NCBI RefSeq assembly: GCF_001424045.1
Contig: NZ_LMQB01000001.1
Span: 222,083-286,082 of the forward strand
Origin: Rhizobium sp. Leaf371
GTDB taxonomy: Bacteria > Pseudomonadota > Alphaproteobacteria > Rhizobiales > Rhizobiaceae
Reading direction: 5' to 3'
DNA: 64,000 bases
Positions 26,964-35,879 of this stretch are shown piece after piece (the first letter of the stretch is position 1; the number at the start of each line of letters is the position of its first letter). The notes under the pieces are model-generated. The model searched no databases and was not told where the DNA came from. It was given only the letters and a program-made list of their open reading frames with translations. Both the position numbers and the translations under genes were made by a program.

Positions 26964-27172
26964 GGCTTGTCCCAGTTATCCGGCCCGACGGCCGCGATCC
27001 AATCCATGATTTCGTCTTCCTCAGGGGCCACAGCGATCTGTCGTGCCTCCTGCTGAAGTTGCTCCTGAAACATCTTGTCGTCGGTATCGGGGATCCAGAT
27101 CTCCACGGGGCGATACCCTCGGCTTATCAAATCCGCGCGTTCTTCCGGCGACAATTCTCTCGGGCGACCCAT
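26960..27172 (-). CDS. mazE: MazE-family (DUF3018) antitoxin
   Basis: The 70-residue protein starts MGRPRELSPEERADLISRGY and continues RPVEIWIPDT, matching the short MazE-like DUF3018 antitoxins. The acidic C-terminus (APEEDEIMDWIAAVG) is the expected toxin-binding part. A strong AGGAGG ribosome site precedes the ATG. It follows hyuC by 30 bp and overlaps the toxin gene by four bases, so it is cotranscribed with the pyrimidine genes. Confidence 0.85.
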   Translation of the reverse strand: MGRPRELSPEERADLISRGYRPVEIWIPDTDDKMFQEQLQQEARQIAVAPEEDEIMDWIAAVGPDNWDKP

Positions 27173-27202
27173 GATGGCTCTCCTCCTGTTTGCGTGCCGA
27201 TC

Positions 27203-28453
27203 CTACTCCACAATCCCGGCCGTCTCCACCACGGCGTGGAACAGGACGTCGCAGCCGGCGCTGGCCCAATCCTTCGAAATCTCCTCCGCCTCGTTGTGGC
27301 TGAGCCCGCCGACGCAGGGGCACATGATCATGGTGGCGGGGGCGACGCGGGCGGCCCAGCAGGCATCGTGGCCGGCACCGGAGATGATGTCCATGTGGCT
27401 GAGCCCGAGCTTTTCGGCAGCGGTGCGAACCGTCGAGACCAACGTCGGATCGAAGGTGACCGGGTCGAAATGGCCGACGGCCTCCACCGAGCAACCGACG
27501 CCAAGATCGGCGCAGATCATGGAAGCCTCGGCCTCGATACGGGCACGCATGCGGTCGAGCTTGCTCTGGTCGGGCGTGCGGATGTCGACGGTGAAGACGA
27601 CCTTGCCGGGCAGGACGTTGCGGGAATTGGGCGAAAAGAACACCTGGCCGACGCCGCCCACCGCACCCGGCTGCTCGCCCATGGCGACCTTCTGCACCAT
27701 CTCGACGATGCGCGACATGGCAAGCCCGGCATTGACGCGCAGGCCCATCGGCGTCGAGCCGGTATGGGCCTCGCGTCCCGTCAGCGTGAATTCGAGCCAC
27801 CACAGACCCTGACAGTGGGTCACGACGCCGATCGCCTTGTTCTCCGCTTCGAGGATCGGACCCTGTTCGATGTGATATTCGAAATAGGCATGCATCCTGC
27901 GCGCGCCGACCTCTTCCTCGCCGCGCCAGCCGATCCGCGTCAGCTCGTCGCCATAGGTTTTTCCGTCCGGGTCCTTGCGGCTATAGGCGTAGTCGAGCGT
28001 GTGGACGCCGGCAAAGACGCCGGAGGCGAGCATGGCGGGGGCAAAGCGCGCGCCTTCCTCGTTCGCCCAGTTGGTGACGACGATCGGGTGTTTCGTCTTC
28101 AGGCCGAGATCGTTCAGGGTCCGCACGACTTCGAGCCCCGCGAGCACGCCGAGCACGCCATCATATTTTCCGCCGGTCGGCTGGGTGTCGAGGTGCGAGC
28201 CGACATAGACGGGCAGGGCATCCGGGTCCGTGCCCGGCCGGGTGGCGAACATGGTGCCCATGCGGTCGAGCCCCATGGTCAGGCCGGCGTCCCGGCACCA
28301 GGTCTCAAACAGGCTCCGGCCTTCGGCATCCGCATCGGTCAGCGTCTGGCGATTGTTGCCGCCGGCGATGCCCGGGCCGATCTCCGCCATCTGCATCAGA
28401 CTGTCCCAGAGACGGTCGGCGTCGACCCGCATATTCTCGCCCGGTGCGGCCAT
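27203..28453 (-). CDS. hyuC: Beta-ureidopropionase / N-carbamoyl amino acid amidohydrolase (M20 family)
   Basis: The 416-residue Zn-dependent hydrolase removes the carbamoyl group from N-carbamoyl-beta-alanine, step three of pyrimidine reduction, releasing ammonia and CO2. Metal-site motifs of the allantoate amidohydrolase/carbamoylase group are visible: GSHLDTQPTGGKYDGVLGV, WANEEGARF, GREAHTGSTPM and SGAGHDACW. The start at 28453 has GGAGAGGG upstream. It heads the second pyrimidine operon and is divergent from a TetR-family regulator gene. Confidence 0.93.
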   Translation of the reverse strand: MAAPGENMRVDADRLWDSLMQMAEIGPGIAGGNNRQTLTDADAEGRSLFETWCRDAGLTMGLDRMGTMFATRPGTDPDALPVYVGSHLDTQPTGGKYDGVLGVLAGLEVVRTLNDLGLKTKHPIVVTNWANEEGARFAPAMLASGVFAGVHTLDYAYSRKDPDGKTYGDELTRIGWRGEEEVGARRMHAYFEYHIEQGPILEAENKAIGVVTHCQGLWWLEFTLTGREAHTGSTPMGLRVNAGLAMSRIVEMVQKVAMGEQPGAVGGVGQVFFSPNSRNVLPGKVVFTVDIRTPDQSKLDRMRARIEAEASMICADLGVGCSVEAVGHFDPVTFDPTLVSTVRTAAEKLGLSHMDIISGAGHDACWAARVAPATMIMCPCVGGLSHNEAEEISKDWASAGCDVLFHAVVETAGIVE

Positions 28454-28600
28454 GGTCTATCCCTCTCCGTTCGGACGCGGCAGGGCGCAGGGGCGCTCTT
28501 CGGCCGACGTTCGATTGTGTTGTTCCCACCGGTCGAATGGGGCATTCTTTTTGTTCGCCCTCGTATCAGTCGTTGCGTTTGTCATTGAAGTGACTGATAA

Positions 28601-28617
28601 TTTAACCGGTTGGTAAA
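28601..28617. promoter_or_regulatory. Candidate TetR/RutR-type operator between hyuC and the regulator gene
   Basis: TTTAACC-GGT-TGGTAAA is an imperfect inverted repeat (5 of 7 arm positions) in the 270-bp divergent spacer 28454-28723. A similar repeat, TTTATCA-AA-CGGTAAA, lies before preT (35864-35879). Shared outer bases TTTA...GGTAAA at the two pyrimidine promoters suggest one regulator, most simply the adjacent TetR protein. Confidence 0.5.
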
Positions 28618-28723
28618 CATTACAACTTCCGTTGCAGCACTCAAGACGGAAAAGCAAAAAAAGAAAAGACGGCAGAACGACGCGATGGACTGGCGGCCGG
28701 AAGGCTGGCGAAAGGGGGCTTGG

Positions 28724-29389
28724 ATGGCATTACCGAGGGCGGCCAAAACGCAGCGGCGCACGCGAATCCAGGAAGAGAAGGAAGAGCTGATCCTGGAGGC
28801 GGCGCTGGAGGTGTTTGCAACCAACGGCTTTCGCGGCAGCACCATCGACCAGATCGCAGACGTCGCGGGCATGTCGAAGCCCAATCTGCTCTATTATTTC
28901 CGCACCAAGGAAGCGATGCACCGGGCGCTGATCGAGCGGGTTCTCGACAGCTGGCTCGATCCGCTGCGCGAGTTCGATGCGGAGGGCAATCCGGTGACCG
29001 AGATCCGCGGCTACATCCGGCGCAAGCTCGAGATGGCGCGGGATTTTCCACGCGAGAGCCGGCTGTTCGCCAACGAGGTCCTGCAGGGCGCGCCCCGCAT
29101 CGAGGATGCCCTGATGGGGCCGCTCAAATCGCTGGTGGACGAGAAGGCGACGGTCATCCGCGCCTGGGCCAAGGCCGGAAAGATCGCCAAGTGCGATCCC
29201 TACCACCTGATCTTCGCCATCTGGGCGACGACGCAGCATTATGCCGACTTCGACGTGCAGGTGCGGGCGGTGCTCGGCCCGGACCGCGCCGGCGAGGGAC
29301 GTTTCGAGGATGCGGCCCGGTTTCTGGAGATGCTCTTCGTCAATGGTCTCGGGGTGGGTGTCCCGTCTACCGGAACATCCGGCGGTTGA
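28724..29389 (+). CDS. TetR family regulator, RutR-like
   Basis: The 221-residue protein has an N-terminal TetR helix-turn-helix (ILEAALEVFATNGFRGSTI, then DQIADVAGMSKPNLLYYF). A C-terminal ligand domain of the YcdC/RutR kind follows, including YHLIFAIWATTQHYADFDVQV. RutR proteins sense uracil or thymine. The ATG at 28724 has an AAAGGGGG ribosome site; an ATG at 28685 and a TTG at 28610 are in frame but lie in the probable operator/leader. It is divergent from hyuC, so it probably controls the pyrimidine genes. Confidence 0.88.
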   Translation: MALPRAAKTQRRTRIQEEKEELILEAALEVFATNGFRGSTIDQIADVAGMSKPNLLYYFRTKEAMHRALIERVLDSWLDPLREFDAEGNPVTEIRGYIRRKLEMARDFPRESRLFANEVLQGAPRIEDALMGPLKSLVDEKATVIRAWAKAGKIAKCDPYHLIFAIWATTQHYADFDVQVRAVLGPDRAGEGRFEDAARFLEMLFVNGLGVGVPSTGTSGG

Positions 29390-29411
29390 ATTCTCGATTG
29401 CGGAGGGCGGA

Positions 29412-31106
29412 TCAGGCGCCGGTGCGCACGGCTCTGGCGATGACATCCTTTTTCTGGCGCGCGGCCGCCAGCAGGGTGCCGATCTCCTCGGCATTTTCGA
29501 CGATCAGGGTTTCCAGCGTCCCCTTGCGACCGCGAATGGCGATGTCGTAGCTCTCGCGATCCTCCAGCTTCAGCCCGGCATAGCGGATGACGTCTGCGGA
29601 CACGGCGAGCTGCGCGTCGTATTCCTTGGCAAAGCCCTCAAGGCGGCTCGCCGCGTTGATCGTGTCGCCGACAGCCGTCAGCGAGGAGGCGCGGCCGTAG
29701 CCGATATGGCCGATGATCGCCGATCCCGCATGCATGCCCATCGCGATCCGCAGCGGCTTGTCGAGTTCGCTCGTGAAGTTTCGGTTGAGCGTCTCGATTC
29801 CCCGGGCGACGCGGGACGTCGCCTCCAGCGCATTGGCGCAGGCGTCCTCGATCGAGCCGGTCAGGCCGAAAAGGGCGAGGACGCCATCGCCGATGAACTT
29901 GTCGATGACCCCGCCGGAGCCCTCGACCGCTTCGCCGATCGTCTCGAAATAGCGGTTAAGCAGGAACACCGTATCGAACGGCAGCTGCTGCTGGGTGAGC
30001 AGCGTGAAATCGCGCAGATCGCAGAACAGCACGGCGATGCGACGTTCGCGGCCGGCCGCCACATCCTCGCCGATCTGCGGGCGGACGCCGACATTCTCGG
30101 CGCCCAGAACCGGCGCGATGGAAACATCGTGCGTGGGCCGAAGCTGGCAGCCGAGGCGGACATTTTCGCCGGCGCGGATGCGGATCAGCGTCTGGCGCTC
30201 GCCTTCGCTGGGCGGCGGCAAGCCTTCCAGCCCGTCCGTTACCCGGACGCGACAGGTCGAACAGCGGCCGCGCCCGCCGCAGACGGAGAGATGGGGGATG
30301 CCGGCCGAGCGGCTGGCTTCGAGCACGGAAAAACCGCGCGCGACGGAGAGGACCTTGCCGTCGGGATAGCGGATGCGGACCTTGCCGCGGATGGGAAAGG
30401 ACCGCCAGAGCAGCGTGATGCCGATGGAACCGGCAAGGATAAGGAAGATGCCCTGGCGGATATCGGCGAGAAGCGCGGGATCGGTGCGGCCCGACATGAA
30501 CCAGGCGTTCGATGGCATGGCCGGGCCGACCGTGCGGGCGGCGACCACGAAGCCGAGCAGCGACAGGACCGGAATCAGAAGAGCCAGCGTATAAAGCGGC
30601 AAGGCGGCGCGGGGATACCAGTCACGCCCGCGCATCCAGAACCAGAAGCCGAGACAGCCATGCGCCCAGGCGATGATGAGGGCTGCGGACTGCCAGACGG
30701 CGCTTCCGGTGCGCGACCAGAGGCGCGGCAGGATATCGCGATAATCCGCGGAATAGCCCGACAGCATCCAGTCGATGCGGGTGACGGTGACATGGCTGAC
30801 CAGAAGGAAGGGCAGAGCAAGGCCGAGCCCGATCTTCAACGCTTCGCGCAGCGGCATGCGCAGCGTCTGGCGCCGCCGAAGCCCATCGAGCGCCAGCACG
30901 AAATGCACGGCGAGCGAACCATAAAGGGCGATGGTCCCGGGCAGGCTGCGCCAGATCTCGTTGAAGACATCGCGCCCGCGCTCCATCGCGTCGATCGAGA
31001 CGAGACCGAGCGCATGGTTGAGGAAATGCGTGAGCAGGAACAGCCCCAGACACACGCCGGTCCAGATATGCAGGCGCTTGCGCAGCTTCGAACGATCGCG
31101 TTTCAA
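29412..31106 (-). CDS. cyaC: CyaC-type redox-regulated adenylate cyclase
   Basis: The 564-residue three-domain protein starts with a six-helix membrane anchor (residues about 10-235). It has histidines at 27, 31, 68, 105 and 149, like the diheme-b anchor of succinate:quinone oxidoreductases. A plant-type [2Fe-2S] ferredoxin domain follows, with cysteines 276, 282, 285 and 320. A class III cyclase domain begins near 355, with metal aspartates in CDLRDF and FIGDG and the adenine-selecting lysine in DKFIGD. This layout matches Sinorhizobium meliloti CyaC, shown to respond to the quinone redox state. The start is a TTG with GGAG upstream. It is divergent from mqo. Confidence 0.9.
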   Translation of the reverse strand: MKRDRSKLRKRLHIWTGVCLGLFLLTHFLNHALGLVSIDAMERGRDVFNEIWRSLPGTIALYGSLAVHFVLALDGLRRRQTLRMPLREALKIGLGLALPFLLVSHVTVTRIDWMLSGYSADYRDILPRLWSRTGSAVWQSAALIIAWAHGCLGFWFWMRGRDWYPRAALPLYTLALLIPVLSLLGFVVAARTVGPAMPSNAWFMSGRTDPALLADIRQGIFLILAGSIGITLLWRSFPIRGKVRIRYPDGKVLSVARGFSVLEASRSAGIPHLSVCGGRGRCSTCRVRVTDGLEGLPPPSEGERQTLIRIRAGENVRLGCQLRPTHDVSIAPVLGAENVGVRPQIGEDVAAGRERRIAVLFCDLRDFTLLTQQQLPFDTVFLLNRYFETIGEAVEGSGGVIDKFIGDGVLALFGLTGSIEDACANALEATSRVARGIETLNRNFTSELDKPLRIAMGMHAGSAIIGHIGYGRASSLTAVGDTINAASRLEGFAKEYDAQLAVSADVIRYAGLKLEDRESYDIAIRGRKGTLETLIVENAEEIGTLLAAARQKKDVIARAVRTGA

Positions 31107-31259
31107 GCAGTCTCCGGTTCGATCCGTTGATCACCGGATGCTTATCGGCCAGTTTGGGACGCGTAGCAACGCGGGAATTGTGACGCACGGGCGAGGCGAG
31201 GTCGATGGCCTGCAACCACAGGTTCGATCACGCAACCCTTCGCACTGCGACAAATTGCC

Positions 31260-31288
31260 TTGTCATAAAAAAAGCTTTCGCTTATACG
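31260..31288 (+). promoter_or_regulatory. Housekeeping-type promoter of mqo
   Basis: TTGTCA (31260-31265), a 17-base spacer and TATACG (31283-31288) form a good sigma-70 type promoter. It lies 37 bp before the mqo start, in the 218-bp spacer between divergent cyaC and mqo. Confidence 0.6.
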
Positions 31289-31324
31289 GCGATCCTGGGG
31301 GGACTAACAAGACGTGAGGTTGAC

Positions 31325-33028
31325 ATGGCCAGTAAAACAGAGAGCAGCGCTCGGCGTTCGGGAACTTCGCAGCATCTGGCCATAAGCCGTCGGCACCTTC
31401 TCGGTTCGGCGGCAGGCGGCGCGGCCGCTCTGACCCTGTCCTCCATTCCCAGCTGGGCTCTTGCGGCCGAGAAGACGGTGGACGTCCTCCTCGTCGGCGG
31501 CGGCATCATGAGCGCGACGCTCGGCGTGCTGATCAACGAGTTGGAGCCATCCTGGTCGATCGAGATGATCGAGCGGCTGGACGACGTGGCGCTCGAAAGC
31601 TCCAACGGCTGGAACAATGCCGGCACCGGCCACTCCGCGCTTGCCGAGCTCAATTACACGCCGAAGGATGTGAACGGCAATGTCGATATCAGCCGGGCCG
31701 TCGGCATCAACGAATCCTTCCAGGTCTCCCGCCAGTTCCTCGCGCATCAGGTCGATCGCGGCGTTCTGAAGGACCCGCGCTCCTTCATCAATTCGACGCC
31801 GCATATGAGCTTCGTCTGGGGCGACGACAACACGGATTTCCTGGAAAAGCGCTTCGAGGCGCTGAAGGCGAGCGCGCTGTTTTCGGGCATGAAATTCTCG
31901 CGCGACCATGACGAGATCGCGCAATGGGTCCCCATCATGATGGAGGGCCGCGACCGCGCCCAGCCGCTGGCCGCCACCTGGTCGCCGCTCGGCACGGACG
32001 TCAATTTCGGCGAGATCACCCGCCAGTACGTCACCCATCTGAAGACCCAGCCGACCTTCACCCTAACCCCCTCCAGCGAGGTGCAGGAGATCGCCCGCAA
32101 CGAGGACGGCACCTGGCGCGTCAGCTATACCGACACGCGGACCGGCGACCGGAAGGGCGTGATCAACGCGAAGTTCGTGTTTCTGGGGGCCGGCGGCGGT
32201 GCGCTGCCGCTCTTGCAGATGTCGGGTATTCCCGAGGCCGACGACTATGCCGGCTTCCCGGTCGGCGGGTCGTTCCTCGTCTGCGAGAAGCCCGAGATCG
32301 TCAACCGGCATCTGGCCAAGGCCTATGGTCAGGCGTCCGTCGGCGCGCCGCCGATGTCGGTGCCGCATCTCGACACGCGCATGCTGGACGGAAAGCAGGT
32401 CGTGCTGTTCGGACCGTTTGCCACCTTCTCGACCAAGTTCCTGAAGGACGGTTCCTATTTCGACCTTCCCGCGTCCGTGACGCTCGACAATATCTGGCCG
32501 ATGCTGCAGGTCGGCATGAACGAGTTCAGCCTCGTCCAATATCTCGCCGGCCAGCTCCTGATGTCCGACGAGGATCGGCTTGCCGCCCTGCGCGAGTACT
32601 TCCCGCAGGCGAACGGCGAGGACTGGCGCCTGTGGCAGGCCGGGCAGCGGGTGCAGATCATCAAGCGCGACCCTGAAAAGGGCGGCGTGCTGAAGCTCGG
32701 CACGGAGATCGTCGCTTCGGCAGACGGTACGATCACGGCGCTTCTTGGCGCGTCGCCGGGCGCCTCGACGGCGGCGCCGATCATGCTCGACGTTCTGAAG
32801 AAGGTCTTTGCCGAGCGTCTGGCGACGCCGGAATGGCAGGCCAAGGTGAAGACAATGGTGCCGAGCTACGGCACGAAGCTCAACGAAAATCCGCAGGCGC
32901 TGGCGCTCGCCTGGGCCGCGACGAGCGAGCGCCTCCAGCTCGCCATCGCACCGCCGGCCATCGGCACCGCCGCACCGACCGCCCTTCCGTCCGCCGACGT
33001 GAAGCGCGTTCCGGATATGGCGCTCTGA
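31325..33028 (+). CDS. mqo: Malate:quinone oxidoreductase with Tat-type signal
   Basis: The 567-residue FAD enzyme oxidises malate to oxaloacetate and reduces quinone. Family features are the FAD motif [19 protein letters not shown], the block [20 protein letters not shown], and [13 protein letters not shown] near residue 290. It differs from most Mqo proteins by an N-terminal extension with a twin-arginine motif ([13 protein letters not shown], about residues 20-32) and a hydrophobic stretch ending ALAAEK. This suggests Tat export or membrane anchoring. The ATG at 31325 has GTGAGG before it; the frame extends to 31205 without support. Confidence 0.9.
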   Translation: MASKTESSARRSGTSQHLAISRRHLLGSAAGGAAALTLSSIPSWALAAEKTVDVLLVGGGIMSATLGVLINELEPSWSIEMIERLDDVALESSNGWNNAGTGHSALAELNYTPKDVNGNVDISRAVGINESFQVSRQFLAHQVDRGVLKDPRSFINSTPHMSFVWGDDNTDFLEKRFEALKASALFSGMKFSRDHDEIAQWVPIMMEGRDRAQPLAATWSPLGTDVNFGEITRQYVTHLKTQPTFTLTPSSEVQEIARNEDGTWRVSYTDTRTGDRKGVINAKFVFLGAGGGALPLLQMSGIPEADDYAGFPVGGSFLVCEKPEIVNRHLAKAYGQASVGAPPMSVPHLDTRMLDGKQVVLFGPFATFSTKFLKDGSYFDLPASVTLDNIWPMLQVGMNEFSLVQYLAGQLLMSDEDRLAALREYFPQANGEDWRLWQAGQRVQIIKRDPEKGGVLKLGTEIVASADGTITALLGASPGASTAAPIMLDVLKKVFAERLATPEWQAKVKTMVPSYGTKLNENPQALALAWAATSERLQLAIAPPAIGTAAPTALPSADVKRVPDMAL

Positions 33029-33042
33029 GCCTCTCGATCGAC

Positions 33043-33070
33043 GACCTGCCGGCTTGATGCGCGGCAGGTC
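33043..33070. terminator. Hairpin between convergent mqo and preA
   Basis: GACCTGCCG (33043-33051) pairs perfectly with CGGCAGGTC (33062-33070), with a 10-base loop. It lies in the 90-bp gap between convergent genes. No T-run follows, so termination is likely but not classical. Confidence 0.45.
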
Positions 33071-33118
33071 ACGATGGGAGCGCAACGATCCCGCCGCGCT
33101 CCGTCGATCGCTCCCCCG

Positions 33119-34432
33119 TTACTCCGCCGCCTGTCGCGACATCGGGTTGTTGGGGTGCGTTGTCCAGTTTGCGTAGGTTGCATCGACCACCTTGCCGGTG
33201 CGCTCGTCCAGCGTGCCCGGGGGCAGGGCGACCATGGTGATGCAGTCCTGCACGGGACAGACGTTGACGCAGAGATTGCAGCCGACGCACTCGTCCTCCA
33301 TCACCTCGAAATGCCGGACGCCATCGACATATTGCGTGATCGCCTGGTGCGAGGTGTCCTCGCAGGCGATGTGGCAGCGACCGCATTTGATGCAGGCATC
33401 CTGGTCGATGCGGGCCTTGGCAATGTAGTTGAGGTTGAGATACTGCCAATCCGACACGTTCGGGACGGCGCGGCCGGTGATGTCGTCGAGCGTCCGGTGG
33501 CCCTTGGAATCCATCCAGGTGGAGAGCCCGGTGATCATCTCCTGCACGATCTTGAAGCCGTAGGTCATGGCGGCGGTGCAGACCTGCACGTTGCCGGCCC
33601 CGAGCACGAGAAATTCCGCCGCATCGCGCCAGGTGGTGATGCCGCCGATGCCGGAGATCGGCAGGCCCTGCGTTTCCGGATCGCGGGCGATCTCGGCCAC
33701 CATGTTGAGCGCGATCGGCTTGACCGCCGGGCCGCAATAGCCGCCATGGCTGCCCTTGCCGTCGATCGAGGGTTCGGGTGCGAAGGTGTCGAGATTGACC
33801 GAGGTGATCGAGTTGATGGTGTTGATCAGCGACACGGCGTCGGTGCCGCCGGCCTTTGCAGCGCGGGCGGGTTGGCGGATGTCGGTGATGTTCGGTGTCA
33901 GCTTGGTGATGACCGGCATACGGGTATATTGCTTGCACCAGCGCACGACCATCTCGATATAGGCCGGCACCTGGCCGACGGCGGCGCCCATGCCGCGCTC
34001 CGACATGCCGTGCGGACAGCCGAAATTCAGCTCGATGCCGTCGGCACCGGTTTCCTCGACCAGCGGCAGGATCGCTTTCCAGCTTTCCTCCTCGCAGGGC
34101 ACCATGATCGAGGCGATCAGGGCGCGGTCGGGCCAGTTCATCTTGACCTGCTTCATCTCGCGCAGGTTGGTGTAGAGGTCGCGATCGGTGATGAGCTCGA
34201 TATTGTTCAGGCCGAGGAGCCGGCGATCGGCGCCCCAGATGGCGCCGTAGCGCGGGCCGTTGACGTTCACGACCGGCGGGCCGTCCTCGCCGAGCGTCTT
34301 CCAGACCACGCCGCCCCAGCCGGCCTTGAAGGCCCGCTCGACATTGTAGGCCTTGTCGGTCGGCGGTGCCGAGGCGAGCCAGAACGGGTTGGGGGATTTG
34401 ATGCCGACGAAATTGTTGCGCAGATCAGCCAT
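33119..34432 (-). CDS. preA: Dihydropyrimidine dehydrogenase subunit PreA
   Basis: The 437-residue subunit reduces uracil and thymine with electrons from PreT. It has an FMN TIM-barrel (residues 1-310) with the catalytic-loop cysteine in ELNFGCPHGM (Cys139), then KLTPNITDI. A C-terminal pair of [4Fe-4S] clusters lies in CIKCGRCHIAC and CVGCNLCVNVCP. This is the first step of the reductive pyrimidine pathway that HydA and HyuC complete. It lies 12 bp after preT with the ribosome site GAGGGAG. Confidence 0.95.
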   Translation of the reverse strand: MADLRNNFVGIKSPNPFWLASAPPTDKAYNVERAFKAGWGGVVWKTLGEDGPPVVNVNGPRYGAIWGADRRLLGLNNIELITDRDLYTNLREMKQVKMNWPDRALIASIMVPCEEESWKAILPLVEETGADGIELNFGCPHGMSERGMGAAVGQVPAYIEMVVRWCKQYTRMPVITKLTPNITDIRQPARAAKAGGTDAVSLINTINSITSVNLDTFAPEPSIDGKGSHGGYCGPAVKPIALNMVAEIARDPETQGLPISGIGGITTWRDAAEFLVLGAGNVQVCTAAMTYGFKIVQEMITGLSTWMDSKGHRTLDDITGRAVPNVSDWQYLNLNYIAKARIDQDACIKCGRCHIACEDTSHQAITQYVDGVRHFEVMEDECVGCNLCVNVCPVQDCITMVALPPGTLDERTGKVVDATYANWTTHPNNPMSRQAAE

Positions 34433-34444
34433 GGTTCATCTCCC

Positions 34445-35809
34445 TCAAGCGACGGCAGCAGACGGATGGCGCTCGGCCATCAGCGTGCGGTGGATCGATT
34501 CGGCGGCGTCCCGCCCTTGGGCGACGGCCGAGACGGTGAGGTCTTCGCCGCCGAGACGACAGTCGCCGCCGGCCCAGACGCGGTCGAGCGACGTTCGTCC
34601 CTCCTCGTCCACGAGGATGCGGCCGGACTGAAGCGCGACGACGCCGAGCGCATCGGCCTCCAGCGTCTGGCCGATCGCCTTGAGGATGTGATCGGCCGCA
34701 AGCACGCCGGTCTCGCCGGTGGCGATGAGGCGTCCGTCCGCTTCGGCGGTGTAATCCAGCTCGATGCCGGCGATCTTGCCGTCTTCACCGGCGAGAATGC
34801 GCCGGGGCTGCAGCCAGTGGCGGATGGTGACGCCGCGCGAGGTCGCGAGATCCTGCTCATAGGCCGAGGCGTTCATGTGCTCGCGGCCGCGGCGGTAGCA
34901 GATGGTGACCTCCTCGGCGCCCAGAAGTTTCGCCTGGACCGCCGCATCGATCGCGGTCATGCCGCCACCGATCACGACGACACGGCGACCGACGGGGATG
35001 TCGGTCTTGCCCGGCGATTGCCGCAGGGCCGCGATGAAGTCGATCGCATCCGCCACGCCCTCGGCCGCTTCGCCCTCCGCGCGCAGGGCATTGACGCCGG
35101 TCAGGCCCATCCCGAGGAAAACCGCGTCGTGACGGGCGAGGAGATCGGAAAGCTTGATGTCGCGGCCGAGCATCTGACGGTTGCGGATCTCGATGCCGCC
35201 GATGGCGAGCACGTAATCCACCTCCTTCTGCGCGAAGTCGTCGGTCGCCTTGTAGGTGGCGATGCCGTATTCGTTCAGCCCGCCGGCCTTTTCGCGCGCG
35301 TCGTAGACGACGACGTCATGGCCGTTGACGGCGAGGCGATGGGCGCAGGCAAGACCTGCGGGTCCGGCGCCGACGACGGCCACGGTCTTGCCCGTTGCGG
35401 GCGCACGTTCGTAGAACTGGCGATCTTCCGCCATGGCGATGTCGGTGGCGTAGCGCTGCAGCCGGCCGATGGCGACCGGGCGGCCCTCCGCCTCCATGCG
35501 GACGCAGGCCTCCTCGCACAGCGTTTCGGTGGGACAGACGCGGGCGCACATGCCGCCGAGAATGTTCTGGTCGAAGATGGTGTTGGCCGAGCCGATCGGA
35601 TTGCCTGTCGCGATCTGCCGGATGAAGAGGGGGATGTCGATGGAGGTCGGACAGGCCGTCATGCACGGCGCATCATAGCAGAAGTAGCAGCGATCGGCCG
35701 CGACGAGCGCCTCGTGCTCGTCCAGGCGCGGATGCAGATCCGCGAAGTTCGCCTCGTACTGGCCGGGCGTCAGGCGCCCGCCGATCATTCCGGAGTCCGT
35801 CGTTCCCAT
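34445..35809 (-). CDS. preT: Dihydropyrimidine dehydrogenase subunit PreT (NAD(P)H oxidoreductase)
   Basis: The 454-residue flavoprotein passes electrons from NAD(P)H to PreA. It has an N-terminal cysteine-rich Fe-S region (CYFCYDAPC, CARVCPTETLCEEAC). An FAD-binding GAGPAGLACAHRLA follows, then a second nucleotide-binding motif, VVIGGGMTAIDAAVQAKLLG, as in the GltD-like family. The start at 35809 has the ribosome site GGGAGGAAA. It is the first gene of a preT-preA unit and divergent from the SorC-type regulator. Confidence 0.94.
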   Translation of the reverse strand: MGTTDSGMIGGRLTPGQYEANFADLHPRLDEHEALVAADRCYFCYDAPCMTACPTSIDIPLFIRQIATGNPIGSANTIFDQNILGGMCARVCPTETLCEEACVRMEAEGRPVAIGRLQRYATDIAMAEDRQFYERAPATGKTVAVVGAGPAGLACAHRLAVNGHDVVVYDAREKAGGLNEYGIATYKATDDFAQKEVDYVLAIGGIEIRNRQMLGRDIKLSDLLARHDAVFLGMGLTGVNALRAEGEAAEGVADAIDFIAALRQSPGKTDIPVGRRVVVIGGGMTAIDAAVQAKLLGAEEVTICYRRGREHMNASAYEQDLATSRGVTIRHWLQPRRILAGEDGKIAGIELDYTAEADGRLIATGETGVLAADHILKAIGQTLEADALGVVALQSGRILVDEEGRTSLDRVWAGGDCRLGGEDLTVSAVAQGRDAAESIHRTLMAERHPSAAVA

Positions 35810-35863
35810 GTTTTCCTCCCAATGGCAACCGCACGATCAGCGAAGGCTAACATGGAAAATTTC

Positions 35864-35879
35864 TTTATCAAACGGTAAA
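35864..35879. promoter_or_regulatory. Candidate TetR/RutR-type operator upstream of preT
   Basis: TTTATCA-AA-CGGTAAA is an imperfect inverted repeat 55 bp before the preT start. Read on the minus strand it covers TTGATA, a possible -35 box followed 16 bases later by TAGCCT. It resembles the repeat at 28601-28617 before hyuC. Spacing and arms are close to the RutR consensus (TTGACCA-N2-TGGTCAA), but several bases differ. Confidence 0.5.

Noticed and set aside
28610-28723. N-terminal extension of the TetR regulator from TTG 28610 or ATG 28685
   Set aside because: It overlaps the candidate operator and has a weak ribosome site; ATG 28724 has AAAGGGGG and fits the TetR domain start.
33119-34432. 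Apparent loss of the catalytic cysteine in PreA (GMGAAVGQ where mammalian enzyme has GMGLACGQ)
   Set aside because: The catalytic cysteine of dihydropyrimidine dehydrogenase aligns with the NFGCPHG cysteine (Cys139), which is present.
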